The notes: generated by a model from the letters alone, not told the origin. A stretch of 64,000 nucleotides of DNA from Bacteroidetes bacterium UKL13-3 (GCA_001602415.1 CP012155.1:1426001-1490000); one strand, 5' to 3'; positions 8,050 through 18,376 are shown, numbered from the stretch's first letter. Program-made: numbers and translations.

Positions 8050-10218
8050 ATGGCTAAAACAACGAAGACAGAACAGGAAGAACCACTAGAGAAAAAACTC
8101 TGGAAAGCAGCCGACAAGCTCCGTAAAAATATGGATGCTGCTGAATACAAACACGTAGTGTTAGGTTTAATCTTTCTAAAATATATTTCAGATGCTTTTG
8201 AAGAATTATATCAACAGCTATTATCCCAAAAATCTGAAGGTGCAGACCCTGAAGACAAAAACGAATACTTAGCTGAAAAAGTATTTTTTGTGCCCGCTAC
8301 TGCAAGATGGACTTATATTCAAGGTAGAGCCACACTTCCAACAATTGGAAAGGACATTGACGATGCAATGGATGCTATTGAAAAAGATAATGCTTCACTT
8401 AAAGGTGTATTACCTAAAGTTTTCGCCCAAGAAAAACTTGACAAAAGCAGTTTAGGTGGTTTGATTAATTTAATCGGAACAGCCACATTAGGAACGAAAG
8501 AAGCTCAAAGCAAAGACCTTTTAGGAAAAGTGTATGAGTATTTTCTTGGAGAATTCGCATTAGCAGAAGGAAAAAAAGGTGGACAGTTTTATACTCCATC
8601 CAGTGTTGTAAAACTTTTAGTTGAAGTAATAGAACCTTATGAAGGAAGAGTATTTGACCCTTGTTGTGGTAGTGGGGGAATGTTTGTTCAAAGCGAAAAA
8701 TTCATTTTATCCCATCAAGACCATTATAAAGATAAAAACTCAAATTCTTTACAATTAAACCCCGCAGACAGAATCTCAATTTACGGACAAGAGAGTAATC
8801 AGACTACTTGGCGGTTAGCTAAAATGAATTTAGCCATCAGAGGCATTGATGGAAGCAATATTAAATGGAACAATGAAGGTTCATTTTTAAATGATGCTCA
8901 CAAAGACTTGAAAGCGGATTTTATTATTGCAAATCCACCATTTAATGACAGTGATTGGAGTGGTAATCTTTTGCAAAATGATTCACGTTGGAAATATGGT
9001 ATTCCTCCAGTTTCTAATGCAAATTTTGCTTGGGTTCAGCATATGTTATTTCATCTTGCACCTACAGGTAGAGCTGGGATAGTTCTTTCAAATGGCTCAT
9101 TGTCGTCAAACACTTCTAATGAAGGCAAAATCAGGCAGGAGTTTATTGAAAATAATTTAGTTGAATGTATAATTTCATTGCCTGATAAATTATTTTACTC
9201 AACCCAAATCCCCGCTTGTCTTTGGTTTATTTCCAAGGCTAAAAAAAGAGATGAAATACTTTTGATAGATGCGAGGAAACTAGGTAAGCTAACAGGAAAG
9301 AAACTAAGAACATTTAGCGATGAAAATATTAATTATTTAAAAGATATTTTCAAAAAATGGGAAAGCAAAGAGGGTTATGAGGATATAAGTGGTTTTTGTA
9401 AATCAGTAAGTCTAAGTGAAATAAAAGACAATGATTTTTCACTTATTCCAGGTAATTATGTTGGCGTGGCAGAAATAGAGTTTAATGAAGATGAACTTAA
9501 CATCGAATTAGAAGAGGTGAAAAACACATTACCTGCTTTAACTTCATCCAGTAATTCGACAGCAGTAGAAATAAATGCACTAATTCAAAAATTCTCATCA
9601 TTCGGAAAATTAGAACATAAAGAATATAAACTTGGTGATTTTTTAACATTAAAAGGTGGTGGTGCAATTAAAGGAACGGAATTTACAACTGAAGGATATC
9701 CTGTTATAAAAATTAAAAATGTAAAAGCAAACAAATTAGTGCTTGATACCTTGGATTATATTTCCGAAGAAAACGCAATAAAATATAAGGATTACAAAAT
9801 CGAGTACAACGATTTATTAATCACTATGACAGGAAATAGATTTGAAGGTGGTATGGATAGTTGGGTTGGAAAGGTATCATTATTTAGAGAATCCGAAGAT
9901 TACTTTCTCAATCAGCGTGTTGGCATACTCCGTTTAAAGAAAGGGCAACAAACTGCTTCATTGAATTATATTTCATTTTTACTTTCTACTGAATATATGC
10001 AAGAGTATTTTGTAAAAATTGCAAGGGGTTCAGGAGGACAATCCAACCTTTCACCTGACCAAATTTTGGGAATCGTTGTGAAATTGCCAAGTTTAGAAAT
10101 TCAAGAAATGTTTTCAAGTATTGTGGAGGTTTATTACAACAAGATTGAAATTGAGAATCAAATTCAAAATTTAATATTCAAAGGTTGTTCTGCTTTATTC
10201 CAAAAATCAATGATATAG
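8050..10218 (+). CDS. hsdM: Type I RM methyltransferase fused to a half specificity subunit (HsdM-HsdS)
   Basis: Residues ~10-150 are the HsdM N-terminal helical domain. N6-adenine methyltransferase motif I (FDPCCGSGG, ~residue 202) and motif IV (NPPF, ~residue 294) follow, preceded by GGQFYTPSSVV. After ~residue 540 the protein continues into an HsdS-type target-recognition domain (YKLGDFLTLKGGG... SGGQSNLSPDQILGIVVKLPS) and a terminal helix. A normal HsdM is ~500 residues and HsdS carries two recognition domains; here one is fused to M and no separate hsdS exists. Two copies would be expected to read a symmetric or single-domain bipartite site. First gene of the operon; the next starts 7 bp later. 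Confidence 0.92.
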   Translation: MAKTTKTEQEEPLEKKLWKAADKLRKNMDAAEYKHVVLGLIFLKYISDAFEELYQQLLSQKSEGADPEDKNEYLAEKVFFVPATARWTYIQGRATLPTIGKDIDDAMDAIEKDNASLKGVLPKVFAQEKLDKSSLGGLINLIGTATLGTKEAQSKDLLGKVYEYFLGEFALAEGKKGGQFYTPSSVVKLLVEVIEPYEGRVFDPCCGSGGMFVQSEKFILSHQDHYKDKNSNSLQLNPADRISIYGQESNQTTWRLAKMNLAIRGIDGSNIKWNNEGSFLNDAHKDLKADFIIANPPFNDSDWSGNLLQNDSRWKYGIPPVSNANFAWVQHMLFHLAPTGRAGIVLSNGSLSSNTSNEGKIRQEFIENNLVECIISLPDKLFYSTQIPACLWFISKAKKRDEILLIDARKLGKLTGKKLRTFSDENINYLKDIFKKWESKEGYEDISGFCKSVSLSEIKDNDFSLIPGNYVGVAEIEFNEDELNIELEEVKNTLPALTSSSNSTAVEINALIQKFSSFGKLEHKEYKLGDFLTLKGGGAIKGTEFTTEGYPVIKIKNVKANKLVLDTLDYISEENAIKYKDYKIEYNDLLITMTGNRFEGGMDSWVGKVSLFRESEDYFLNQRVGILRLKKGQQTASLNYISFLLSTEYMQEYFVKIARGSGGQSNLSPDQILGIVVKLPSLEIQEMFSSIVEVYYNKIEIENQIQNLIFKGCSALFQKSMI

Positions 10219-10225
10219 TTAAATA

Positions 10226-10870
10226 ATGGAAAGGCTTAAAACACTTATACAACAATATAGTAGATGGACTCCGTTGAGTGAATATATTGAACGGATAGAA
10301 GGTTTCAAGCATACGGACTTTTCAATTTCAATTGAAAATTCAAAATCCTTACTTGAGAGCATAGCAAAGGAAATTTGTAAGCAAAGAAGTCAGCCATTAA
10401 CGGGAACTGAATCTGTAGGCAAATTAATTGGTTTGTGTTTTGGATGTCTAGGTTATTCATCGACAGACTCTATAAGGCAAATTGGAACTGCGATTTCTAA
10501 TATTGGGCAACAAATGGGAAACTTTAGAAATGAAGTAGGGAAAACATCGCACGGTCGAACACTTGAAGAACTAAAAAGCAAATCTTCGGTTGTAAATAGC
10601 TTAACAGGTGACTTCTTAATTTTCTCAACAGAAACTGTGTGCAGTTTTTTAATTGAAGCCTTTGAAACTGATAATCCACTTGCTGAGAGTGAAAAAGAAA
10701 TAAAGTATATTGACAATAATGAGTTCAATGAATTCTGGGATGACGAATTTGGTGATTTTAATATGGCCGTATATTCATTTTCAGCTAGTGAAATTCTTTT
10801 TAACTGTGATTTAAACGCCTATAAAACAGAACTTAGTTCACATAGTAATTCAAATGAAGCCAATAACTGA
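10226..10870 (+). CDS. Abortive-infection C-terminal (Abi_C)-like protein
   Basis: The protein has 214 residues. Residues ~35-120 (SKSLLESIAKEICKQR ... IGQQMGNFRNEVGKTSHG) look like the Abi_C/HEPN-like domain in which a helical core ends in an RNxxG-x-x-HG signature. This domain occurs in abortive-infection and RM-associated proteins and in some cases is linked to RNase (HEPN) activity. The C-terminal ~70 residues are acidic and unassigned. The gene sits between hsdM-S and hsdR, and its end overlaps hsdR by 17 bp, so it is co-expressed and is probably an accessory defence or back-up component. Function is inferred from the domain and position only. Confidence 0.65.
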   Translation: MERLKTLIQQYSRWTPLSEYIERIEGFKHTDFSISIENSKSLLESIAKEICKQRSQPLTGTESVGKLIGLCFGCLGYSSTDSIRQIGTAISNIGQQMGNFRNEVGKTSHGRTLEELKSKSSVVNSLTGDFLIFSTETVCSFLIEAFETDNPLAESEKEIKYIDNNEFNEFWDDEFGDFNMAVYSFSASEILFNCDLNAYKTELSSHSNSNEANN

Positions 10871-13800
10871 AGATAAAATAGAGTCCTTTGCCATAGAAGT
10901 TCTTCAATCTTTGGGTTGGGCTTATGTGCACGGATTAACTATTGCTCCTGAAGCAGAGCAATCCGAAAGGGAAAACTATGAACAAATAGTTTTAATTGAA
11001 AGATTACGGAAATCAGTTGCCATAATAAATCCAACTATTCCACACGATGCACAAGAACAAGCAATTCAAAAAGTATTGCGAATTTATACACCTGAATTGT
11101 TGCACAACAACGAAACATTTCATCAATTATTAGTAGAGAAAGTAAAAATACCTTATCAGCAAGACGGCTTTGAACGCAGTTATGAAGTGGCGTTGATGGA
11201 TTTTGAAAACCCATTGAACAACGAATATTTATGCGTTAATCAATACACTATTGTAGAAAAAAATCAAAACAAACGACCCGATGTTTTGCTGTTTGTAAAC
11301 GGTTTGCCCTTGGTAGTAATTGAACTTAAAAATGCAGCAGACGAAAACGCAACAATGCGAAAAGCATTTGACCAATTGCAAACCTACAAATCAACCATTC
11401 CAAGTTTATTTACATACAATGCAATATGTATAATATCAGATGGAATGGAATGCAAGGCAGGAAGTGTTTCGGCAGGTTACAGCCGTTTTATGACTTGGAA
11501 AACAGCAGACGGCAAAAAAGAAGCATCACGTTTTATTCCGCAATTGGAAATTTTATTGAAAGGAATGCTGAACCCTTCTACCCTTTTAGATTTAATTCGC
11601 AATTTCATAGTATTTGAAAAGAGCAAAAAAGAAGATTCAAAAACAGGTATTACACAAATAGAAACCGTTAAAAAATTAGCGGCTTATCATCAATATTACG
11701 CAGTAAACAAAGCTGTTCAATCTTCAATTATTGCATCAGGAGCAAACGGAGATAAACGAGGAGGTGTAGTTTGGCATACACAAGGTTCGGGTAAAAGTTT
11801 GAGTATGGTTTTTTATTCGGGCAAATTAATAACAGCACCCGAAATGCAAAACCCAACCATTTTAGTAATTACCGACCGTAATGATTTGGACGACCAATTG
11901 TTTGACACGTTTGCAAACTCCAAACAATTACTAAGGCAAGAACCAGTTCAAGCCAAAGACAGAGAGCATTTAAAAGAATTGCTAAAAGTGGCAAGCGGAG
12001 GAATTGTATTTGCCACCATTCAAAAGTTTTTACCCGAAGACCAAAAATCAGTTTACGAGCAACTTTCTGAACGTAAAAATATTGTAGTAATAGCAGACGA
12101 AGCCCACAGAACACAATACGGTTTTGAAGCATCAATCAAAGAAGTTAAAAACAAAGAAACCAAAGAAAAAATTGGAGAACGCATTGCTTATGGCTTTGCC
12201 AAATATATGCGGGATGCATTGCCAAATGCTACTTACATAGGATTTACAGGAACTCCAATTGAAGGCACAGATGTTAATACTCCGCAAGTTTTCGGTCAGT
12301 ATGTTGATGTGTATGATATTTCACAAGCGGTTGCCGATGGTGCAACAGTTCGTATTTATTACGAAAGTCGTTTGGCAAAAGTGAATTTAGATGAAGAAGG
12401 TAAACGCCTGATTGAAGAGTTTGACAAAGAACTTGAAGAAGATGAAGAAATAACAGACCAACAAAAAGCCAAAGCCAAATACACAAAACTGGAGGCAATT
12501 GTAGGTAATGAAGAACGAATAAAAAATTTAGCCAAAGACATTGTAACTCATTCAGAACAACGCCAAAAAGTATTTGATGGCAAAGGAATGATTGTAGCAA
12601 TGAGCCGAAGAATTGCAGCCGATTTATACAAAGAAATTATTGCATTAAGACCCGAATGGCACGATGATGATTTGAGCAAAGGAGCTATTAAAGTTGTAAT
12701 GACTTCAACAAGTGCTGATGGGCCAGAAATGCAACGCCACAACACCACAAAACAACAACGTAGAAGTTTAGCAGAACGAATGAAAGACCCTGCAGACCCT
12801 TTGCGTTTGGTTATTGTTCGTGATATGTGGCTAACTGGTTTTGATGCTCCTTGTTTACACACACTCTACATTGACAAACCGATGAGAGGACATAATTTAA
12901 TGCAAGCCATAGCCAGAGTAAACCGAGTTTTCAAAGATAAACCAGGCGGGTTAATTGTAGATTATTTGGGAATAGCAACAGATTTGAAAAAAGCATTGTC
13001 TTTTTATTCTGACGCTGGTGGAAAAGGCGAACCAACTTTAGATTTAGAAAAAGCAATTACTTTGATGAACGAAAAGTTTGAAGTAGTTCAACAATTTTTT
13101 AGTGAAGAAGCAAAGACACAAAAAGACATAGTTGCTGAAGAACCCGAAGCCTACTACGCAAACAGTTTCAAGTTCAATTACAAACGTTTTTTCAATGTAG
13201 AAGCAAAAGAAAAAATGTCAATCATTCTGCAATCAGAAGAACACATTTTAGGATTGCAAGACGGTAAAACACGTTTCATAAGAGAAGTAACTTTATTAAG
13301 TCAAGCCTTTGCTTTGTCCATTCCACACCCAAGAGCAATGGAAATTAAAGACGACATTGCATTTTTTCAAGCAGTAAAAGCACGACTTGTAAAATTTGAA
13401 GGAACAGGAACAGGTAAATCAGATGTTGAAATTGAAACAGCCATCAAACAAATAGTTGATGAAGCATTAAGTTCAGATAAAGTGTTGGATATTTTTGAAG
13501 CCGCTGGTATGGCAAAACCAGACATTTCAATTTTATCAGACGAATTTCTTTTAGAAGTAAAAGGAATGAAGCACCAAAATTTGGCGTTAGAACTTTTAAA
13601 GAAATTACTGAATGACGAAATAAAAACACGTTCCAAAACCAATTTGGTAAAGAGTAAAAAACTTTTGGAAATGCTGGAGGGTGCAATAAAACGCTACCAA
13701 AATAACTTGCTGACAACGGCAGAAATTATTCAAGAACTAATCAACATTGCAAAGGAAATTAAAGAAGCCGACAAAGAGGGTGAACGACTTGGATTGACAA

Positions 13801-14081
13801 AAGACGAAGTTGCTTTTTACAATGCTTTAGAAGTAAACGACAGTGCAGTTATGGTTTTGGGTGACGACCAACTCAAAGAAATTGCAAGAGAAATTACAGA
13901 CAAAGTAAGAGCCAACGCAACTATTGACTGGACAATTAGAGAAAGTGCAAGAGCAAGACTTATGGTAATTGTAAAACGGACATTGACAAAGTGGGGTTAT
14001 CCGCCAGACAAACAAGCCAAAGCAATTGAGACAGTTTTAAAACAAGCAGAACTAATGGCAGACTTCTTTACAAAGGACTAA
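10854..14081 (+). CDS. hsdR: Type I restriction endonuclease subunit HsdR
   Basis: The protein has 1075 residues, typical of HsdR. The N-terminal nuclease domain shows the PD-ExK pattern (RPDVLLF ... VVIELKN, ~residues 141-161). The SF2 helicase/translocase motor has Walker A (HTQGSGKS, ~residue 308), DEAH (~residue 414), motif III GFTGTPIEG and motif VI-like QAIARVNRVF. The rest is the helical C-terminal domain that contacts HsdM. HsdR cuts unmodified DNA at a distance after ATP-driven translocation. It is the last gene of the hsdMS-abi-hsdR operon; its start overlaps the Abi-like gene. Confidence 0.95.
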   Translation: MKPITEDKIESFAIEVLQSLGWAYVHGLTIAPEAEQSERENYEQIVLIERLRKSVAIINPTIPHDAQEQAIQKVLRIYTPELLHNNETFHQLLVEKVKIPYQQDGFERSYEVALMDFENPLNNEYLCVNQYTIVEKNQNKRPDVLLFVNGLPLVVIELKNAADENATMRKAFDQLQTYKSTIPSLFTYNAICIISDGMECKAGSVSAGYSRFMTWKTADGKKEASRFIPQLEILLKGMLNPSTLLDLIRNFIVFEKSKKEDSKTGITQIETVKKLAAYHQYYAVNKAVQSSIIASGANGDKRGGVVWHTQGSGKSLSMVFYSGKLITAPEMQNPTILVITDRNDLDDQLFDTFANSKQLLRQEPVQAKDREHLKELLKVASGGIVFATIQKFLPEDQKSVYEQLSERKNIVVIADEAHRTQYGFEASIKEVKNKETKEKIGERIAYGFAKYMRDALPNATYIGFTGTPIEGTDVNTPQVFGQYVDVYDISQAVADGATVRIYYESRLAKVNLDEEGKRLIEEFDKELEEDEEITDQQKAKAKYTKLEAIVGNEERIKNLAKDIVTHSEQRQKVFDGKGMIVAMSRRIAADLYKEIIALRPEWHDDDLSKGAIKVVMTSTSADGPEMQRHNTTKQQRRSLAERMKDPADPLRLVIVRDMWLTGFDAPCLHTLYIDKPMRGHNLMQAIARVNRVFKDKPGGLIVDYLGIATDLKKALSFYSDAGGKGEPTLDLEKAITLMNEKFEVVQQFFSEEAKTQKDIVAEEPEAYYANSFKFNYKRFFNVEAKEKMSIILQSEEHILGLQDGKTRFIREVTLLSQAFALSIPHPRAMEIKDDIAFFQAVKARLVKFEGTGTGKSDVEIETAIKQIVDEALSSDKVLDIFEAAGMAKPDISILSDEFLLEVKGMKHQNLALELLKKLLNDEIKTRSKTNLVKSKKLLEMLEGAIKRYQNNLLTTAEIIQELINIAKEIKEADKEGERLGLTKDEVAFYNALEVNDSAVMVLGDDQLKEIAREITDKVRANATIDWTIRESARARLMVIVKRTLTKWGYPPDKQAKAIETVLKQAELMADFFTKD

Positions 14082-14091
14082 GCCAAAGCAT

Positions 14092-14159
14092 TTGGTGGCA
14101 CATTTGTATTTTTTTTCAACGCACAGACCAACGCTAAAAAAATCCAAAAGAGCCACCAA
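14092..14159 (+). repeat. CACATTTG/CAAAAGAG palindrome family, copy 2
   Basis: The left arm TTGGTGGCACATTTG (14092 onward) pairs with the right arm CAAAAGAGCCACCAA (14145-14159). The flanking A/T runs extend the stem inward. Paired bases are interrupted at two fixed positions. It begins 10 bp after the hsdR stop, and CCAACGCAC follows immediately. Confidence 0.6.
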
Positions 14160-14224
14160 GCCAACGCACCAAGACACGACAAACAATGAACGAAACAACC
14201 ACGACAGACAGAAGGGCAGCTTGT

Positions 14225-14348
14225 AACAGGCGTTTGGCAAAAAAGCGGGTTCAGTGGTTAAATGAAGCTTTGTGCTTCGAATCAAGTTCAGTGCTGGCAG
14301 ACAGTTTAGTGCTTCGAAATCCGCTTCTTCGCCAAGCGCCAAAACGTT
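14225..14348 (+). other. attC-like site 1, after the type I RM cassette
   Basis: AAC (14225-14227) to GTT (14346-14348). The outer arms GGCGTTTGGCAAAAAAGCGG and CCGCTTCTTCGCCAAGCGCC pair with three mismatches; the centre is about 75 bp. The site is nearly identical along its length to the one at 27017-27140. The sequence before AAC (AGGGCAGCTTGTAAC) is the reverse complement of the cassette start at 7779 with 13 of 15 positions. Confidence 0.7.
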
Positions 14349-14415
14349 GTACGTCACCCTAAACGACATCCTGCAAAAATTTAAGCATCCATGAACTTTG
14401 CCGACCCGACCCCAC

Positions 14416-14490
14416 GCTATTTTTAGCACATTTGCAAGGCACACAAAGCCGACACACAAAAGCCAACCTTGCAAAAGAGCTAAAAATGCC
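14416..14490 (+). repeat. CACATTTG/CAAAAGAG palindrome family, copy 3
   Basis: The left arm GCTATTTTTAGCACATTTGC and the right arm GCAAAAGAGCTAAAAATGCC pair, and the stem continues inward with AAGG/CCTT. It is the main recognisable structure in the short interval between attC-like site 1 and a possible cassette end at 14601-14612, and no convincing gene is present there. Confidence 0.55.
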
Positions 14491-14679
14491 ACCGCACTGC
14501 CCACCCACCCCAGCGGACGGAATTTTTATGAGCTTCACCTTAAACATCAGCAACATAACTACTATCAACAACCCACGATATTTTATAACACCCTGCCATT
14601 GCGACTTACAACCGTTTTCAACATAAAGTGTATAACAACTTGCTTCAAGTTTAAATTTAGGTTATTATTTTGCACTGCA

Positions 14680-14900
14680 TTTTGGTTGACAATCCGCCAC
14701 AGGCGAATTTCATTAAAAGGGAATCAAGTTTAAATCTTGAACTATCCCCGTAGCTGTAAGCTCCGACTAAGTTGTTTAATCCTCATGCCACTGTCTTATG
14801 GACGGGAAGGCTTTAAACAATGGAGCAAGTCAGAAGACCTGCCAGAATCAAACATTTAGTAACAACGCTTTCGGGTGAAAGGCAATGGTACTGCAAGTCT
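14680..14900 (+). promoter_or_regulatory. Cobalamin (B12) riboswitch upstream of nrdB-nrdA
   Basis: The conserved B12 box AGTCAGAAGACCTGCC is at 14828-14843. Upstream are AAAAGGGAATCAAG, CCCCGTAGCTGTAAG and GCCACTGTC...GGGAAGG, in the order expected for an AdoCbl-type aptamer. The nrdB start lies ~80-130 bp after it. Adenosylcobalamin binding would be expected to lower expression of this B12-independent enzyme. Confidence 0.9.
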
Positions 14901-14977
14901 TCGCTGCTTCATGTGGCTCATTCTTTCAGCACTATACCCTTCTTCTGCAAGTAAAAATTTTTAAGTAATTATTTACT

Positions 14978-15949
14978 ATGGAACATACAGAAGAAATACT
15001 TTTAAAAGAAAACAAAGACCGCTTTGTTATCCTGCCAATTAACTACCCCAAAATTTGGGAACACTACAAACGTCATGAAGCCAGCTTTTGGACTGCGGAA
15101 GAAATTGATTTAAGCAGCGACCAAAAAGATTGGGAGAATTTAAACAATGGCGAACGCCATTTTATCTCACATGTATTAGCTTTTTTTGCTGCAAGTGATG
15201 GCATTGTAAATGAAAACCTTGCAGTAAATTTTATGAGTGAAGTACAATTGCCTGAAGCAAGATGCTTTTATGGTTTCCAGATTATGATGGAAAATATTCA
15301 TAGTGAAACCTATGCTTTGCTTATTGACACTTACATTAAAGACCCACAAGAAAAACACAAACTATTTCACGCCATAGATACTGTACCTGCCGTTAAGAAA
15401 AAAGCAGAATGGGCTTTGCGTTGGATAGACAATGGCAATTTTGCAGAACGCCTTGTTGCATTTGCAGCGGTGGAAGGAATATTTTTTAGCGGAAGTTTCT
15501 GTTCTATTTTTTGGATGAAAAAAAGAGGGCTTATGCCGGGGCTTACATTCAGCAACGAATTAATAAGCCGTGATGAAGGCTTACATTGTGAGTTTGCCTG
15601 TTTGCTTTACAGTATGCTGCAAAGCAAGTTATCTGAAAAAGAAGTGCAAGACATTATTACAGATGCTGTAACCATAGAAAAAGAATTTATTACCGAGGCT
15701 TTGCCTGTTGATTTGATTGGCATGAATGCCAAACTGATGCAGCAATATATTGAGTTCGTGGCAGACCGTTGGCTAAGTGAATTGGGATGTACAAAAATTT
15801 ACAACGCAACCAATCCATTTGACTTTATGGAGATGATTTCTTTACAGGGCAAAACCAATTTCTTTGAAAAAAGAGTTGGCGATTATCAAAAAGCTGGAGT
15901 TATGGGTAATAAAGAAACCCAAGTATTTTCAACTGAAGAAGATTTTTAA
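14978..15949 (+). CDS. nrdB: Ribonucleoside-diphosphate reductase, beta (small) subunit, class I
   Basis: The beta subunit carries the diiron-tyrosyl radical cofactor that starts catalysis in NrdA. The 323-residue protein shows ENIHSETY, where Glu and His are iron ligands and the Tyr aligns with the radical Tyr122 of E. coli NrdB. A second ligand set lies in the [10 protein letters not shown] helix. It is the first gene of nrdB-nrdA (27-bp gap), directly downstream of the cobalamin riboswitch. The length and motifs are complete. Confidence 0.96.
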   Translation: MEHTEEILLKENKDRFVILPINYPKIWEHYKRHEASFWTAEEIDLSSDQKDWENLNNGERHFISHVLAFFAASDGIVNENLAVNFMSEVQLPEARCFYGFQIMMENIHSETYALLIDTYIKDPQEKHKLFHAIDTVPAVKKKAEWALRWIDNGNFAERLVAFAAVEGIFFSGSFCSIFWMKKRGLMPGLTFSNELISRDEGLHCEFACLLYSMLQSKLSEKEVQDIITDAVTIEKEFITEALPVDLIGMNAKLMQQYIEFVADRWLSELGCTKIYNATNPFDFMEMISLQGKTNFFEKRVGDYQKAGVMGNKETQVFSTEEDF

Positions 15950-15976
15950 ACTCATTAACTAAAATATACTACACCC

Positions 15977-18376
15977 ATGTTTGTAATAAAAAGAAACGGA
16001 AAACAGGAATCAGTAAAGTTTGACAAGGTAACTGCAAGAATTGAAAAATTGAGTTACAGTTTAAGCCCGATAGTAAATGTAATTGATGTTGCAAAGAAAA
16101 CTATTGAAGGTATTTATGCAGGTGTGCCAACAACGGAGTTAGACAATCTTGCAGCAGAAACAGCAGCATCACTAACTATCACACATCCCGACTATGCAAT
16201 ACTTGCATCAAGAATTGCAGTAAGCAATCTGCATAAGAACACTGTTAAAAGTTTTTCGGCAACCATGCGAAGGCTCTATAACTATGTAGATGTAGCAACA
16301 CAAAAAAAATTACCACTCATTGCAGATGATGTGATGCAGATAATCGAAGAACATGCAGAGTTGCTGGACAGCACTATTATTTACGACAGAGATTTTGGAT
16401 TTGATTATTTTGGTTTTAAAACCTTAGAAAAATCTTACCTCTTAAAAGTTGATGGTAAAATTGCAGAACGTCCACAACACATGTATATGAGAGTGGCAGT
16501 AGGGATACACAAAGAAGATATTGAGAGTGCTATTAAAACCTATCACTTAATGAGTGAACGATGGATGACACATGCCACACCAACTTTATTTAATGCGGGT
16601 TCACCCAAACCACAAATGAGTAGTTGTTTTCTTTTAACTATGAAAGAAGACAGCATTGACGGCATTTATGACACATTGAAACAAACGGCAAAAATTTCTC
16701 AAAGTGCCGGTGGTATTGGTTTAGCCATTCACAACATTAGAGCAACAGGAAGCTATATTGGCGGAACAAACGGCACAAGCAATGGTATCATTCCAATGCT
16801 TCGTGTTTTCAATGATACTGCCAGATATGTTGACCAGGGTGGTGGAAAACGTAAAGGTGCATTTGCTATTTACTTAGAGCCTTGGCATGCTGATGTATTT
16901 GAATTTTTAGATTTAAGAAAAAATCATGGCAAAGAAGAAATGAGAGCAAGAGATTTATTCTTTGCTTTATGGATTTGCGATTTGTTTATGAAACGGGTAG
17001 AAGCAAATGGAGAATGGAGTTTGTTTTGCCCCAATGAAGCACCGGGATTAAGTGATTGCTGGGGAACGAAATTTGAAACACTTTATACAAAATACGAAGC
17101 AGAAGGCAAAGCAAGAAAAACAGTAAAAGCACAGGATTTATGGTTTGCCATTTTGCAATCGCAAATTGAAACAGGAACACCTTACATGCTTTATAAAGAT
17201 GCTGCCAATAGCAAAAGCAACCAGCAAAACTTAGGAACGATTAAGAGCAGTAACCTTTGCACAGAGATAATTGAATACACCAGCCCTGATGAAGTGGCGG
17301 TTTGTAATTTAGCTTCGTTAGCATTACCCCGGTTTGTAATTGATGGAAAGTTTGACCAGCAAAAATTATATGAAGTAACATATCAGGTAACCAAAAATCT
17401 CAACAAAATAATTGACAACAATTATTACCCCATAGAAGAAGCAAGAACATCCAATATGAAGCACCGACCTATTGGCTTAGGTGTGCAGGGTTTAGCAGAT
17501 GTGTTTATTTTGTTGCGTTTGCCATTTGAAAGTGAGTTGGCAAAAATGCTAAACAAAAACATTTTTGAAACCATCTACTTTGCAGCAATGACCGCCAGTA
17601 AAGATTTGGCTAAAGAACAAGGTGCTTATCAAACTTTTGCAGGTTCGCCAGTTTCTAAGGGCATTTTTCAATTTGATATGTGGGGCGTAACACCAACTGA
17701 CCGTTGGGACTGGGCTTCACTAAAAGAAGAAGTAAAACAATTTGGAGTAAGAAACTCTTTATTAGCCGCCCCCATGCCTACGGCATCAACATCGCAAATT
17801 TTTGGCAACAATGAATGTTTTGAACCATACACCAGTAACATTTATACAAGAAGGGTTTTAAGTGGTGAGTTTATTATAGTAAACAAGCATCTCTTAAAAG
17901 ACTTGGTGAATTTGGGCTTGTGGAATAACAGCATGAAAAATAAAATTATAACCGCCAATGGCTCTATACAGAATATTGACGAAATACCAGCTGATATAAA
18001 AGAGCTTTACAAAACGGTTTGGGAAATTAAGCAACGCAATATTATAGATATGGCTGCCGACAGAGGGGCATACATTTGTCAATCCCAATCGCTGAATTTA
18101 TTTGTTGACAACCCCAATACATCCAAACTCACATCCATGCACTTTTACGCATGGAAGAAAGGATTGAAAACGGGCATGTATTATTTACGTACACAAGCAG
18201 CCACACAAGCCGTTCAGTTTACTGTAGAAAAGCAAGGAAGCAATGAGGTAATCCCAGTAATTCCATCAACAGAAATTATAAATAAGCAATCTCAAACGAA
18301 CACCGATGTAGAACCAACGCAAACTGATGGACCGAGTTGCAGTATGGAAAATGGTTGTATTAGTTGCGGTTCATAA
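15977..18376 (+). CDS. nrdA: Ribonucleoside-diphosphate reductase, alpha (large) subunit, class I
   Basis: The 799-residue catalytic subunit reduces NDPs to dNDPs. An N-terminal ATP-cone ([20 protein letters not shown]) suggests dATP/ATP control of overall activity. The active-site Cys pair is in SSCFLL and VAVCNLASL, the thiyl-radical Cys in SNLCTEI, and the C-terminal redox cysteines in NGCISCGS. The gene order B then A and the B12 riboswitch upstream indicate expression when cobalamin is scarce; a B12-dependent class II enzyme elsewhere in the genome would be expected. It is framed by mobile DNA on both sides but looks intact. Confidence 0.97.
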   Translation: MFVIKRNGKQESVKFDKVTARIEKLSYSLSPIVNVIDVAKKTIEGIYAGVPTTELDNLAAETAASLTITHPDYAILASRIAVSNLHKNTVKSFSATMRRLYNYVDVATQKKLPLIADDVMQIIEEHAELLDSTIIYDRDFGFDYFGFKTLEKSYLLKVDGKIAERPQHMYMRVAVGIHKEDIESAIKTYHLMSERWMTHATPTLFNAGSPKPQMSSCFLLTMKEDSIDGIYDTLKQTAKISQSAGGIGLAIHNIRATGSYIGGTNGTSNGIIPMLRVFNDTARYVDQGGGKRKGAFAIYLEPWHADVFEFLDLRKNHGKEEMRARDLFFALWICDLFMKRVEANGEWSLFCPNEAPGLSDCWGTKFETLYTKYEAEGKARKTVKAQDLWFAILQSQIETGTPYMLYKDAANSKSNQQNLGTIKSSNLCTEIIEYTSPDEVAVCNLASLALPRFVIDGKFDQQKLYEVTYQVTKNLNKIIDNNYYPIEEARTSNMKHRPIGLGVQGLADVFILLRLPFESELAKMLNKNIFETIYFAAMTASKDLAKEQGAYQTFAGSPVSKGIFQFDMWGVTPTDRWDWASLKEEVKQFGVRNSLLAAPMPTASTSQIFGNNECFEPYTSNIYTRRVLSGEFIIVNKHLLKDLVNLGLWNNSMKNKIITANGSIQNIDEIPADIKELYKTVWEIKQRNIIDMAADRGAYICQSQSLNLFVDNPNTSKLTSMHFYAWKKGLKTGMYYLRTQAATQAVQFTVEKQGSNEVIPVIPSTEIINKQSQTNTDVEPTQTDGPSCSMENGCISCGS

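Noticed and set aside
12274-12862. Minus-strand frames rich in Leu and Ser inside hsdR
   Set aside because: Shadow frames of a conserved gene; no domain features and composition follows the codon bias of hsdR.
14052-14733. Several frames on both strands between hsdR and the B12 riboswitch
   Set aside because: Cys/Phe/His-rich translations without protein character, crossing the attC-like site and palindrome copies 2 and 3.
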